DNA from: Circinella umbellata
Lineage: Eukaryota > Mucoromycota > Mucoromycetes > Mucorales > Lichtheimiaceae
Reading direction: 5' to 3'
Assembly: GCA_025093555.1 (NCBI GenBank)
Contig: JAIWNF010000068.1
Location: forward strand, 154,356-218,355
Length of the DNA: 64,000 bases
Shown: one piece after another, positions 38,326-55,672 of the stretch
Layout of the letters: each line of letters starts with the position of its first letter
How positions within the stretch are numbered: position 1 is the first letter of the stretch
Translations under genes and position numbers: made by a program
The notes under the pieces: generated by a model
Database searches by the model: none
The model's input: only the letters and a program-made list of their open reading frames with translations
What the model was told of the DNA's origin: nothing

Positions 38326-38450
38326 AGGTTACCGGTAGGTAACAACGTGTTTTTAATTGATTGTTACCGGTAACATCCTATTTATTTGGCGCATGTTTAC
38401 GGTAACAAAATATTTTAAAACACCGCCAATTGATTGTTACCGGTAACAAA
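38326..38450. repeat. Cluster of TTACCGGTAA palindromes
   Basis: Four related sites lie in 125 bp. GGTTACCGGTAGGTAAC is at about 38328-38344. The perfect palindrome TGTTACCGGTAACA is at about 38362-38375 and again at about 38435-38448, each preceded by the same AATTGAT. A degenerate TGTTTACGGTAACA is at about 38394-38407. An inverted pair GGCGCATG / CATGCGCC flanks the last two copies (38388-38395 and about 38470-38477). Nothing similar was noticed elsewhere in the window. Confidence 0.75.
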
Positions 38451-40843
38451 TTTATTCTATTTTAGGCATCATGCGCCACACAACACAGCTTTTGTAACCA
38501 GCCTTTTTTTATATATTACACAGCCTTTATCTTTTGCTCCATCTTCTTTATTGTCTTCCAAATGATAACCGACAATCAATATCAATCAATATGCAGATGC
38601 ATCTAATGAACCAGTTTTAGCAAACAAAAAAATAATAATGTCGAGTTCATTCCTCATCACAATCGTCAAAAAGCACAGTATGATACGTCCACGAGGATAA
38701 AAAAACATGACCTGTCTTCCTCCTGAAACAGTGTTTACCAATATTAACCAGCTATCAATGATCATCAACAAAAGACGATCATGTACTTCAATGGATGCAA
38801 GTTTCGGAAAAACATTATTCACGTGTATGTTAGTCCCGGCTGTTACTTCTCTTATTATACCATATTAAACAAACTATGATAATATACGTACAATTGAAGT
38901 CGACTTTACATAAAACCAAATAAGGTTCCTGCAACAATAAGCAATATTGCACGCAACCATAGAAATATATAACGCGTTATTAAGAAGTCATGGTTGGCAA
39001 GGGGAAGATAAAGCCTTTAGTATGAAGCAGTTTGGTACGGATTCACACTCAAGATAGAGCCAGCTTGAAAAAGAATCTGTAACGGATGCTTTTTTTGTCG
39101 ATCTCATTAATTCTTAAAGTTCTTTGCTAATATGTAACAGACAGTTGTAATATTCTTATCAAAAGAGTAACAGCATATATAAAACAAACTTACACAAAGA
39201 AAAACAAAAACGCGCACGATTTAACGATCCTAAAAGGCATTTAGCGAAACAAAACTTAACAGAACCTCATCGCCTAAAACGAAATAAGTGAAATTTTGAA
39301 AGATTATAGTATTCAAGTCATTCTAGGATAAGACATTGAATTTTGAAGGATTATGTATGTATTGGGGAGTGCTTCTATAATTAAGATTACATTGCACGAT
39401 ATTTTTTTTTTGACTTTTGGTCTATCCGATGTCTTTTTACATACGTACTCTTGAATCTTTTTTTTCTTTGGTTTAAAAATGAATTACTATATAAATCAGT
39501 ATATAACTAAATCTAAACAGTTCAGAAGGATAATTATAAAACAATATATATACATTGATTCTCATATTCAGAAAAAAATCTGTATACGTAGTATCATAGA
39601 ATGGTATATAAAGAAACTTTATTATGATGCAATTTAGAACAAGCTACGTATTCATTAGTACATTTGACCCATATTCTTTTTATTAATAGTAATAGTTCGA
39701 GATTCTTGATCAATAAAAGTATTCTTAAAAGAGATACTGAATAACAGAAGGTAGTATAGATGAGGAACACAGAGAAATAGGAAGATGGTTTATCTAGATA
39801 GTAAATAAGCATTAATATCTACGTAGATATATTAAATATTAATTGTTATTCAATTATGTATGTAGCTTACCCCCTCTATCCCTCTTTCTTTTTATATTAA
39901 AGAACTCTTTTTCATTTGTCAATTGTTGGATAAGAAAAAAAAAGATTTGAAATGTTGCTTGCTGTTTTCCCCACTCATAGATCATTCAATATTGTGGTAG
40001 CTATGGTGATTAACTATTTTTGCTTTCATCAGCGTTAATGGTCAGTTGGTAACAATAATAATATACCCACTTTTTTTTTAATTGAACTATCTTGTTCAAC
40101 TCATTAGATGTTTTTTTTTAATATGGTTATGATGATGATAAAAGAGAAAATAGACACAAAAAGCAAAAGTAAATGATCCACCTTTTTTTGGTACATAAAC
40201 TATTTCGTTTTTTCACTTTTTCTTTGACCTCTCTAACCTTTTGGAAAATAAATAAATAAGTGTCATTTGTTAGTAGATTATCGATATACATTATTATAGA
40301 TGTTTAATTTTTTAAGATAGGTAGCTAAAATTTAACTTTCTTTTCCCTGCATCTTGTTATTAAGTATTATATATGTATATATATAGTTAATACTATGGTC
40401 CCCCCTACCCAATACTAATATCTTAATAAAATTATATGTGAAAAGAAATCTTCTTTTTGTTTCCATGATTTGGATCAAAAAGAATAAATGTAATGACTCG
40501 GTTCCTTGGGAACCCTCAACCTATATTATATATATAATATAAACTTTAAATAAGACTAATAGTTGGACTAAGATGTTTCTTGTTTTGTATATTCACATGT
40601 AGAGTGTGTAAAGTAGTAATAATGTGAACAATTGGGATTAAGTTGCTTTTATTCAATAGGAAGCTTCTTTCTTGGTTTTTCTAGTTTCATAAACTGCATG
40701 AATATTATATAATAAAAAACAAAAAGAAAAAGATAATGTTTTTGCTATTAATGTCGTGTACAAAAAGTATATATTTATATATATGTGGTAGAATTTCCAT
40801 GTTGTTTTAAAAGAGTAGAAGATGGGGGGTATTTTATTTTAAT

Positions 40844-42716
40844 TTATTGCTTATAGTAAGATTCTAATTCTTCAACATCTTCCTTTGATCCTAACCAAAT
40901 GCCGGATCGATCATGAATATGTTCAGGAACCAAATCCAAAGCATTTTGTGTACCAGTAGTAGCTTTACCACCTGCTTGTTCAATCAAGAAAGCCATGGGG
41001 AAAACTTCATATAAAATACGAAGCTTTCCACGCTTAGATTTAGCATCAGCAGGATAACCGAAAATACCACCTAATCATCATAATAACAATAATAATATTG
41101 AAGTTAATATTTGGGATCATGCCATCTTTTATTTTCGTGTCACCAAAAAAAAAGTGTTTTATTGTTTGCCGGCCCCCGCCCCCCTCTTTTTTTTTTCTTT
41201 TTCTTTTCTTTTTACCATATAATAAAGTTCGGTGGATATCGGAAACCATGGAACCAACATAACGAGCACTGTATTTTTGCTTGACTTGATCAACATATTT
41301 CTTACAAGGTTCATCAAAATATTTATAATTGCCTTCATTTACAGAGTAAATTTTACCACGAGAAGGTAATTTGATCTATGAATTTTTTTTGTTTTGTTTG
41401 ATCCGTTAGCTCTCTCTTTATATATATATATATATATAATTATTTATTTATTTTTTCGGATAAAGAAAAAACAAAACCCTATAGACTTCTCTTCCTTTTA
41501 CACACACAGATAACAGCCCTGTTACCATAACAACAAAAATAACTTACATTAGGATGGGTCATGATAAATTCACCAATTGCAGGATCCAAAGTGAAACCAT
41601 TAACACCGTTACCAACAGACTAGAAAAAAAAAAGTTAAAAAAAAAAAAAGATATCGGGTAAATACGCCGCTCTATGTCAATGCGTGCTTTGACCATGTGA
41701 AAACAAATTTTTCACGAGCCGCTTACCAAAATCATTTCACAGTATGAACCTATAATAACCCCAAATCATCAATTATGTTAGTGGTGTTACAAGAGAAAAA
41801 AAAAAGGGAAATAAAAAAAATAGGATGATAACATACCGTACATGCAGTAACCTGCGGAAATCAAGTGACGACCACTTCGTAAAACATCTTTTTCATTTGG
41901 ATTATCGGAATCATCCTAAATAAATAAATGAAAAGGAAGGAAGGAGAGGGGGTGGGGTTATGTTTAGCCTTTCCGCATATAGGTTTATAACCCGTTTATT
42001 TATTTATTTTTGTTTTTCGCCACGACCTTAAAAAAAACGAATTACTTACCACCTTAAAGATACCAAAGATAGTACCAATAGAAACACCACAGTCAATATT
42101 GGAAGAACCATCCAAAGGATCAAAAGTAACAATATATTTACCACGAAGATTCTTATCTTGGATCACCATAGCATTTTCATCTTCTTCAGAAACAAGAATA
42201 CATGCTTTACCAGAAGCAATCAAGGCATTACGGAAGATATCATTGGCTAAAACATCAAGTTTCTTGACATCTTCACCTTGAACATTAGCAGCACCAGTTA
42301 AACCCAACCTTTATAAATTATTCCCGTTATCAGTAAATATATAGACTCACCCTATTCATATATATATATAATCCATTATGACCCATTATTCAAAATTTAC
42401 TTACAAGTTGATAAGACCAGCTTGTTTGACCTTAGAAGCAACAAACTTACAACCAAATTGGATAGCAGTTAATAACAAAGTTAAATCACCAGTGGCTTCA
42501 GGGGCATGCTATTATATACATATATTATATTGAGATTAGAAAAATATTGATGTTTCTTTGTTCTTAACTGTGTGTGTGTGGTATCATCCTATTGATCCAA
42601 AAAAATAAAAAATAGATAAAATTTTATACCTGTTGTTGTGCAATAACCCAACGTGTTAAAGTAACTAAATCTTCACCACGACCAGTTGTAATTTCTTCAA
42701 ATTTTGTGTTTCCCAT
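40844..42716 (-). CDS. FBP1: Fructose-1,6-bisphosphatase
   Basis: This is a 336-aa cytosolic enzyme that hydrolyses fructose 1,6-bisphosphate to fructose 6-phosphate, the committed step of gluconeogenesis. Eight exons read complement(42630..42716, 42405..42508, 42050..42308, 41837..41915, 41727..41749, 41548..41619, 41216..41375, 40844..41070). Family text is clear: [25 protein letters not shown], the metal-binding [67 protein letters not shown] and [21 protein letters not shown]. One exon is only 23 nt (encoding part of GSYCEMIL) and is essential to the frame. Length matches yeast and animal enzymes. The upstream region holds a CCG-N7-CCG element, described separately. Confidence 0.95.
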
Positions 42717-43633
42717 AGTTGAATGTGTTTTTCAGATAAAAGAAAAAAAGAAAAAAAGAAAAAAAGAAAAAGAGATAAAATAAATAAAGGTATGACACGA
42801 AATATATATATAATAAATGTACACGTCAAAATGCGGGGTCGGAAGTTCTATCGGAGCCTCACGGAACAAATCAGCGTGAGACTTTGAAAAAAGTGATGTG
42901 CAAAAGAGGTGTTGGGGGGACAAGGTATATATTAGCCAGAACCCCACATAAAATAGGTCCGGTTTTCTTTTCACCCTCCACCTCCCCCCATCCCGGAGGA
43001 AGGGGAAAAAACGTGAAAAAAATATTATACCTCGGAAACAGTTTCGATAGAATGAATTGAGTCCCTCGGAACGACTTGATCTAAAAAAAAAAAAGACTAT
43101 TATAATAAATATTACCTTAACCTATTTTTTTGTTAGATTCCCAACCAAAACAATAAAGTTATATATAACATGGCAACATTGGTTTTTTTTTCTTCTACAA
43201 AGGAGAATTGTAAGTCCAAAAAAAAATAGGTGGTGGTAATAATTCTTTTTTTCTGTAAATATATAAATTCCTTTACTCCACGTGCAAAAATAGAAAAAGG
43301 GATTTTAAGGGACTAAAGAAGGGAGGGGGGGAGGGAAGGGGGGCCAAAATCTTTTTGTTCGGGCGCTGGGTCACTTCAATTCTATTTATTTCTTCTTTAT
43401 ACATATAAAAGAATCCCTCCCATGATTTCAACAAAAATGACTCGGGTCTATTTAAAAGTACACGATAATTCTGTTTTTTTTATTCTGATGTTTATTTTTT
43501 ACTTTGGATAAATGTATATGTAAAAGTGAAAGGAGCGGGATGGGAGGAATGAGAGAGAACTAGTAGATGAAAGAAGAAGAAAAAAATGGATGGAAAATAG
43601 TACCAAGATATAAATCATTTAGTATAAAGGGAT
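42717..43633. promoter_or_regulatory. Upstream region of FBP1
   Basis: This 917-bp gap between two minus-strand genes contains the FBP1 promoter and the 3' region of the HECT gene. It carries the CCG-N7-CCG motif at 42852-42864, further CTCGGAA copies at about 43031 and 43066, and G-rich runs near 43322-43345. No gene is seen. Confidence 0.5.
42852..42864 (-). promoter_or_regulatory. CCG-N7-CCG motif upstream of FBP1 (AcuK/AcuM-type site)
   Basis: On the gene's sense strand this reads CCGTGAGGCTCCG, centred about 140 bp upstream of the FBP1 start codon. In Aspergillus the gluconeogenesis activators AcuK/AcuM have been linked to CCG-N7-CCG in target promoters (known from the literature). An AcuK/Ert1-type gene is present at 2175-4339. 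That this site is bound is inference from spacing and position. Confidence 0.5.
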
Positions 43634-46600
43634 TTATGAAAGCAAGAAACAATTTTTTCCTTCTCGCATTGATTTTAATAAACGTTGTTGTAATACTTGT
43701 TTACTAGAATAATCAGGTAGTTTAAGATAATTGGCGCATGTCATGACAGAAGGTAAATAATCATCAGCAATTAAAGGTGGCTCGCATTGTTTTCTTACAA
43801 CTGTAAAAACAGGTCGCATTGCATGCCAACCACCAATAGGTAATCGAGGACTTCCTGTTGTAAATTGTAAAAAGTCGCGTCGATCTTCTTTTTTCATATC
43901 TGCTAATATCGTTATCAAGTATTGTACCGTATGACTCTCTAATGTAAACCCATGATCTGCATGAATTGCATTGGATATTGCTATAATTGGAAAAAAAAAG
44001 TGTTCAATGGTTTAGTCTCAATTCTCTTTTTAATCAAATGAATATATTTACTTTGATAAGACCAGTCTTCTACTGAATTGCCAAATAATGCTACAAGTTC
44101 ATTTGGTGTCAACACTTTAAGATTATTCAAATCGAATACACGATTAAAACCTTGACGGAACATATTTAATTGTTCCTTGATGCCAGATCCAATTATTTTA
44201 TCAACAACTAAATCAAGATATTCTTCCAAGTTTTGAATAGTTACTTGTATATTATCACCATTATCCTTAAAATTATGTATAGTAAATCCAAGGGTAAATG
44301 ATTTAGTAAAGAAAAATACATTACCATATGAACGTTCTATTCCATTCCATTAAAACATACGTAAAGAAAATTAATCATACCTTGAGTTTTATATCGGGAT
44401 GACCAGGTAAAGTAAAATCAAGACAAAGATCTTCTAATTGAACTCCATTTATTTTAATAGATTGAATAGATTCTGATTTCTCTTGTGTCGTCTAGAAAAA
44501 AAAACATTTTATGTTATAAAATATTGGTTTATTTAAATAAATTATCCCCTCCCCACCCTTTTTTTTAGTTCACCTATTCAAGTAACTTACTAATGCTTTA
44601 TTTGCCTCCACCAATTTCTTTTGTAAACTATAAGCTCTTAAATCATTTAATGATTTCCCAAGTATTGGATCAATTTCTTTAATCAATACAAAAGAATCTT
44701 CTTTTTCTTTTTCTGTTGTTGTAAATAACAATTTAAAAAAAACCGGACTAAATGGTATATCAATCATTCGAAAATCTACCATGGACTTTGCTACAAAATG
44801 TCCCAATGTTTGAAATAGCTTGAGCGTATCTGGACTCCTTGTGGATAGGGGCATTGGAAATAATCCATAGTGTGTTGAAACATACATCTCTTTTTCTCGA
44901 CTCGGCGCCTCGTTTCGCCACATGTTTAATGACTTTTTACAGAATTCTTTGGACATGGCAGCATAAAATTCCAATGTAGGACCTAACCCAGTCCCTTCCT
45001 CACCTTGAAATTGAACTTCTAAAGTGGCATGAGATCCTATCATACATTGATCCAAGATTTTTGTTGTCGATTGTAATAAATGAGTACGTGGGATTTTGGC
45101 TTTGTACCGTGCTACACGATGAAATAAAGATTGTTGTTGTTCACGTCTTGTTCCATTCGAGAAATCTTCCATCGTCTGATGATGTTGATTACTCGGTTGA
45201 TTTGAATTGTTACGCATTTGTAAATGTTGCCAGTGGGCCATTAATCGATGATAACCATAGGATGTAGATTGTAAAAATTGAAATCGTGTTTCAAATGGGA
45301 ATAAAAAGGGGTAGTGTTGCATGAGCCAATAAGTCCATTGAGGTAAACAGTTACTGGTGACAATCAAAGGTTCTTCTAACTGTCTTTGAAGTTTTCCAGT
45401 CAATTTACGACTAATAAAGCTTTCTGTATTAAAGACATTGGCTTGTGTTGTTGTTGTTGATGTTGTTGATGATGATGACATAATTAGATTATAGATAGCT
45501 GAAGATAATTGAAGTGTTTTAAGACATGTTAAGTTATTATCAAGTTCGGAGGGCTCTTTTATTTTTGTTGAAAATGACGATGTTTCATGTACGCTATCTT
45601 GTTGCTCGTGTTGGTCATCACCTTCTTCACTAACCCAAACAAGTTTATATAAGAGTCGATAATAAGGTATCCATGCCGATCGATTACTAGAATGTTCATG
45701 TTGATGAATAATACCATAAATGGTAGATTGTGATGATACAGGTGTATTTTTAACATAGAACTGTATTTTCCAATGACCACACTTTGTAGATTGATTTACT
45801 TTTTCTCGTTCCGTCGCTATGGTTCCTGTTGTAAATGAAGTACTGGCAAGTATTTCTTCACTACTACCTTCCAAAGTATTCTACATGAATAGATATATTG
45901 AGAATAACCCATTATTTGTTCATTATTATTATCATTATTATTCTTTTTTCTATCTCTGGTCGATAATAATAATACCATTGACTAACCTGATTCAATTCCA
46001 TCATATCTTCTTCTTCATTGTCCGTATCTACACCTTGTTCTTCATCAAATGGATCTACCATTTCTGGATCACAAATAGATTCATCATCTTCCTCATCATC
46101 ATCATATTCGTCATCATAATCATCATCATAATCATTGCGACTATCACTATCATTGTTATTAGGAGCATTCTCTTCTTGTGAACATGAAGGTGGTTGTAAA
46201 CTTCCTCTCATTCTTGACATGAGATAATCTTCTAAATTCTTGAGACAAGCTGCAATGGGAACAGAAGCCATCAAATTACGGTGTCGCATGGGTATCCGTG
46301 ATCCTTCACCAATCAATCGTACACGAATACGTTTATTAAGAATTGTCATTGAATTATTCGATTCATTATGAAAAGAATCAAAGGGAACTGCAATTCGAAA
46401 ATTTTCAGATCGATTCAATGATTCAAATAATCGATCAATTAATATTTTCAATACAGAAGGATGTCGTTGCATAACCAATGTTTCAAATGCATTCCGTCGT
46501 AATGATAAAAAGTGTTGATTATCGGTCAAATAAAAAAGTAAGGCATCAATAATACCTGAACGAGATAATTCAAATCCACTGATACCAATACTACTACTGT

Positions 46601-49600
46601 TGAGAAATTCAAGAAATTCTTCCAGCGCTGATTTATAATTCATCTCTGTACAATTCATAAGGTTTTGTGATATTAATTGTAATTTATCTAATCGAGTTTG
46701 ATAGTGTCCATGTGTTGTTGTCGAGGTAAGTGTAGATAATCGATGACGATGATAATATTGTTGATGCCATACATGACTATTGTAAATACGTAAAAAGTTT
46801 TGAGCCAGTAGAATAACGTAACGACGTGTTGCTCCTTGACCCATACCCACTTCACTATTATTTATACTATTATTGATAGAATATCCTCTATAACCAGGTA
46901 ATCGACTACTATTCATAATAAGCGAAGTGAATGGTGCCATATATATATTATGTTGCTCTTGTTGTTCATTATCATTTGTTGAGGAATCATCTTCTAATGA
47001 CATGTTGGCAATTATATTAATTTCATGTAATACACCCTCAATTTCAAAAGCATCGCTGTAAATATCAGGTAACTTGTTAAATAATAGTTCAGATTGATAT
47101 AAAGCATCGACTATCAAAGCTGCATGATCTTGTTGAGCAAGAATATCGGCCAAGAATGCAGATAAAGGTATACGATTGGATAAAACACGTAATGTATCGA
47201 TCTCGGCAAAATAAACTAATTTGACAAGGACGTGAGTAACAAGTTCACGAAGGGATACATTAGCCACGTTGGTATATACTTCAATTAATAATGGTATTAA
47301 AATAAAAGTTATTCGTTTAAGAATGTTTGGATTGGCTTTTAAAAGTTGAATATGAATATCCGTTTGCTGTTGTTGATTACTCATGGTACCGGGATTATTA
47401 TCATGAGTGTGAGAATAGAATAACGAGGATGACGCCGTTCGTCGTTTAACAAGAGGTGGAATTCCTTCATTACTAGAATTTCTTGCTAATCTTGTACGAG
47501 ATGAAATGGGTTCAGAATCCAAGAATCGATCCGGACTTAATAATTCTTTATATATAATAATAATTATAATTAAATCAATGTTTTTTCACTAATCTTCTCT
47601 ATTTCTTTATTTTTATTGTTATTTTACCTGTTGGCAACGATGGTAATAAGTCAACAAGAATACTTATCATTGGTACCATAGAATCACGCCACTTGCTATT
47701 CAATGAAATAGTTGTATTTGATATACCTTCCGCTGTTTCTGTCGGTATACGTGTTGAACCTGTTATAATCTGATAAAAACATGTGACAATATCCAATTCT
47801 AAAAGTTGATAACTTTTTTTAGGAGAGTATTTTGAAATGATACGAAATATCTTTAAAAGATGATTCAATGCACCGTCACTCGTTCCAGAGCGCGTGAGTG
47901 AAGTAGAATGATTGCTTCCAGGCACAGGTATCAAATTGATTAATTTTTTTAATAAATCTGTCGTGATAATACGTTCCATATGTTCTTTACTTGAACGACA
48001 ACTCTCTATCAAGCGAGCCCAACATAAACATGTGTCTTCTACAACAGTATTGTCTGGATAGGATAATGTTTCTATCAAGATAGGTAGAGTATCCATAATA
48101 CGTGAAAATGTGTCACTTGTAATATCAATATTACGAAAACAACTTGCTGCTGTTTTAATGGCACTGCGTTGTAAATGAATAGTAAAAAAATGGAAATGAT
48201 TGAGTGCTGCATTTAATCCACCTCCTTGAACAACAGCTCGAGGAAATTGTACTGCTAATTTTTCTAAAACCTAAAGATAAGTTATAGGATTATTAATACA
48301 AAAAAAAAAAAAGAGATATAACCATCCTCTCCTAAAAATGACGTATATAAAATTTTTGAAAGAAAGGGGGGGAGAGACGTTACACTAACTTACTGATAAA
48401 GCTTGTTCGGGTAAATCAATATAATCACTTGGTTCTAATTTCTGACACAAGATTTCAATTGCCCCATGTGCTACAATATTAGATGCTGAAGAAGGTAAAG
48501 CATGTAATAAATTAGATAAACACTGACACGCCAATGTCATGACTTCAATATTTCCAGCACCATTGGAATTATTTAGTGCGAAAGCAATCATTGTTTCTTC
48601 ATCCATCATTGAAATATCTTGTACTTGTTCATTGGATGCATGAAGAATTCTTGTTAATTCACGTACAAAGTTATCACATGGAAACATACCCATCAGAGTA
48701 TCTTCATTACTGATAGACAAAATTTCAGTTAATTCTTGTAATGAGGCTATCATGGAAGTATGATTTGTATTATTGTTGGTGGATAAACCAGAAAGAATGG
48801 ATCGAAAACGATGAGATACACCTCCACCGGTAAAAAGATTAAAGTCCATACGTAACATAGTATCATTAAAGTCTCTTGTAGAAGGATGTGAGATCGAAGT
48901 ATCCAAGAAAGGAGATGATTGTTGATGCTGCGGAGTGAATAAAGAGTATTTTTTTTGTTCGTCTTCATCGTCATCGTCATCGTCGTCATCATCATTATCA
49001 TCATCATTTTCTTTACTGTTATCAATATTTTGTTGTTGTTGCTGTTGTTGTTCAGGTATGGCCATATCATTAATATCATTTTCAGTTTCATGTTCTTCCA
49101 AAAGCGTTTTATCTTCATCCATCGGAGTTAATCTATTTAATGCCATTAAATTTACAGTTTTTTAAAAAAAATGGGGATTTAGCAGGAATCTTTTTTATGG
49201 ATTATCTGTTATACACGTTCACTCCCTTTTTCATTTTTTACCTTGTACCAGTACTATTACTGTTCATAGTAAGACTAGCTCGTTCTTTTCCTTTACTTGA
49301 AATTTCTTGATCTTTATCCATGGTCTTATTTAGATGGATGGAAATCTTTTTTTTCCCTTTATTCTTACTATCCTTACTTTCAATAGTATTTACTTTTTTT
49401 GATTTTCCTTTATTACGTTTTTTCCTTGGATGTATCTCATTTTCTATTATAGATGAGGAAGAAGAAGAAGCTGTTTGTTGTTTACGTTTTAAAGATCTTC
49501 TATAATATATGAAAAGATTATTATTATAATAAACAATAAAGTAAATGTCATATATAATTATATGAAACAATAAAGATAAGTATTGAACCCAAAACAAGAT

Positions 49601-49957
49601 GGGAAAAAAAAAACGCGATAAAAATAAATACCTTGAACCATTATTAAGAGTTACAGCCGTGGCTGCGCCAACTATGGTTTGGGGTGACGACACGTTCATA
49701 GTGTTGTCTTGTTGTTGTTGTACACTATTACGTTTACGTAAACTATATCTTTCAGGTGAACTAGAACCCCTATATTTATTAATAACAATAATAAATAGTG
49801 TGATATATTATAACTTGACTAAAACTCAATTGCACACAATGTATTAAATTCAATGAAAAAAAGAAAAAAAAGAAAAGGAAAAAGAAAAGCAAAGAAACCT
49901 GTTATTAATAGAAGTAGACTTTACTCCATCACAAGTAGAAGTGGATGAATTGTTCAT
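43634..49957 (-). CDS. UFD4: HECT-type E3 ubiquitin ligase, Ufd4/TRIP12 family
   Basis: This is a 1785-aa predicted ligase of the ubiquitin-fusion-degradation pathway, nuclear/cytosolic. Ten exons read complement(49899..49957, 49632..49769, 49499..49242 i.e. 49242..49499, 48394..49132, 47628..48270, 45987..47545, 44591..45880, 44381..44491, 44052..44265, 43634..43980). The N-terminal part is basic and Ser-rich (SLRKRNS, HPRKKRNKGKSKK), then an acidic Asp/Glu run. Armadillo-like helices follow, as in TRIP12 (ILSGLSTN..., LACQCLSNLLHALPSS, LEKLAVQFPRAVVQGGGL). A second acidic stretch (YDDDYDDEYDDDEEDD) precedes the HECT half. HECT marks are VQFQGEEGTGLGPTLEFYA, FQTLGHFVAKSM, LCLDFTLPGHPDIKL, LTPNELVALFG, FTTGSPRLPIGG and the catalytic Cys in SVMTCANYLKLPDYSS (codon 43736-43738). 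The start was placed at 49957 because two small exons splice in frame upstream of the first long one. Confidence 0.9.
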
Positions 49958-54165
<4,208 letters not shown>

Positions 54166-54202
54166 AGAAATAAATAAATAAATAAATAAACAACAACAAC
54201 AA

Positions 54203-54243
<41 letters not shown>

Positions 54244-55672
54244 TTAATAAATAATATAAGTACTTTAGAATATCGTTTTGAATTTATACTAGTCCTTCGA
54301 TTATATATGACGAATTTTATAAGCGACGTTTCTGCATAAAAACATTCCCTAAAATAGTAAGATATTCTCTACAAATGATCGACAAGACGACGTATTTAGT
54401 GGAGATAAGTGTTTGCCTTTATTTTAGTTGCATAATGATTAAATTTGAAACTAGCATAATAAACCAATCTTTTTAGTTTTACATACATCATTACGTACGT
54501 ACCTAAAGAACTTGTTTTCGTATGTATTATATCACATTTAGTCCAAAGATATGGAAATTCCCTTCCCGCCGCCCCCCTTCCCGTTTACTTACCTACTCTA
54601 AATAGATTTACTTTTTTGGTAACTTATTATGCTGACATTTCCCAACTTTTTTTTATATCTAAATAAAGAATTTGTCTTGGAATATCTGTTCATAATTATT
54701 GATGTCAATTATTATCTTATTAAAAAAGAACAAATGAAAAGGAGAGTAATAAGTAACAAAGAAATAGTATTTTATTTTTATTTTTCTTTGTCTGGGCTCC
54801 CCTTCGAACCATATTTTATCTCAAAAACGCTTTTTTTTTTTGACAATATGTCCGTGCTTAAGATTATTATTTTTTAGCATATCAGGTAAATTAGCTTATA
54901 TTATTTTTTATTTAGTGTGGGTTGTTACCATCTTTTCCCCCCTAATTAGTTTTAGTTTAGATAAGTTGATTTAACCTGGCATTTAACAAGGCGTAAAAAG
55001 AAAAGAACCCAGCGTGTTTATAAAATGATTTTTACAGTATAAAACGATCCATTTTGTATAAAATGATGAATTCTCGACCTTTTTTTGGTTATTTTTAAAT
55101 TTTATTAAGAATGAAATAAATAAGGACCGCCAATTTACATTCTCTTTTTCGGCCCCCTTTTTATTTATTGCTTCTAAATAAATCATTTTTTTATGATGTA
55201 AAAAAAAAAAGCAGTAAAAAAAAGAATAGTTAGTGTATTGTGATAATAACAGCATTCATGAAACTAAATAGTTTCAAGGAATGACGATCATTTTACTAGT
55301 TTTCTCCCTAAAAGAAAATCCTTTTTGGGCTCCTTCAAAGCCCCAAAAAAAAATCTAATCAAAAAATCTCAGCTTCTTAGTTATTTATCTCTACTAATTA
55401 GGTTAAAAAGGATCGAAATTTGCCAAGTTTAAACTAAAAAGCACTTTACCCCCCCACCCACCCCCTAAAACATGTGTGTCCCCCGAAACTAATTAGTTAT
55501 CTTCACCCGCTCTTTCAAAAAAAATAAAAATATAAAAAGTTCTTTAAAGATTTTATCTTTTTCTTTTTTCTTTTTGTTTCAATTATCTTTATCTGGAAAA
55601 AAAAAGCCATTGAGGATCGACATTTATTTCGTATATTTTTGCATATAAATATAAACATATCATATAAAACAA
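54166..55672. other. Intergenic region with (AAT)n
   Basis: This is 1.5 kb of AT-rich spacer. A (TAA)n microsatellite lies at about 54203-54240 right after the USP gene and runs of C near 54568-54578 and 55449-55465. No gene is seen; a pyrimidine-rich stretch at about 55550-55590 probably belongs to the leader of the next gene. Confidence 0.5.
54203..54240. repeat. (TAA)n microsatellite
   Basis: About twelve TAA/AAT units lie 38 bp after the USP stop codon. Confidence 0.9.

Larger units (their letters stand above)
34803..40843. other. Six-kilobase region without a confident gene
   Basis: This AT-rich region has no ORF that I can assign. It contains several stretches whose base composition and codons look coding-like but which are broken by stops (35316-35550, 35883-36035, 36619-36750, 36960-37530, 37577-37756 minus strand), and a cluster of palindromes at 38326-38450. 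Together they suggest decayed genes or a decayed transposable element. No intact transposase, terminal inverted repeat pair or long terminal repeat was recognised by eye. Confidence 0.5.
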
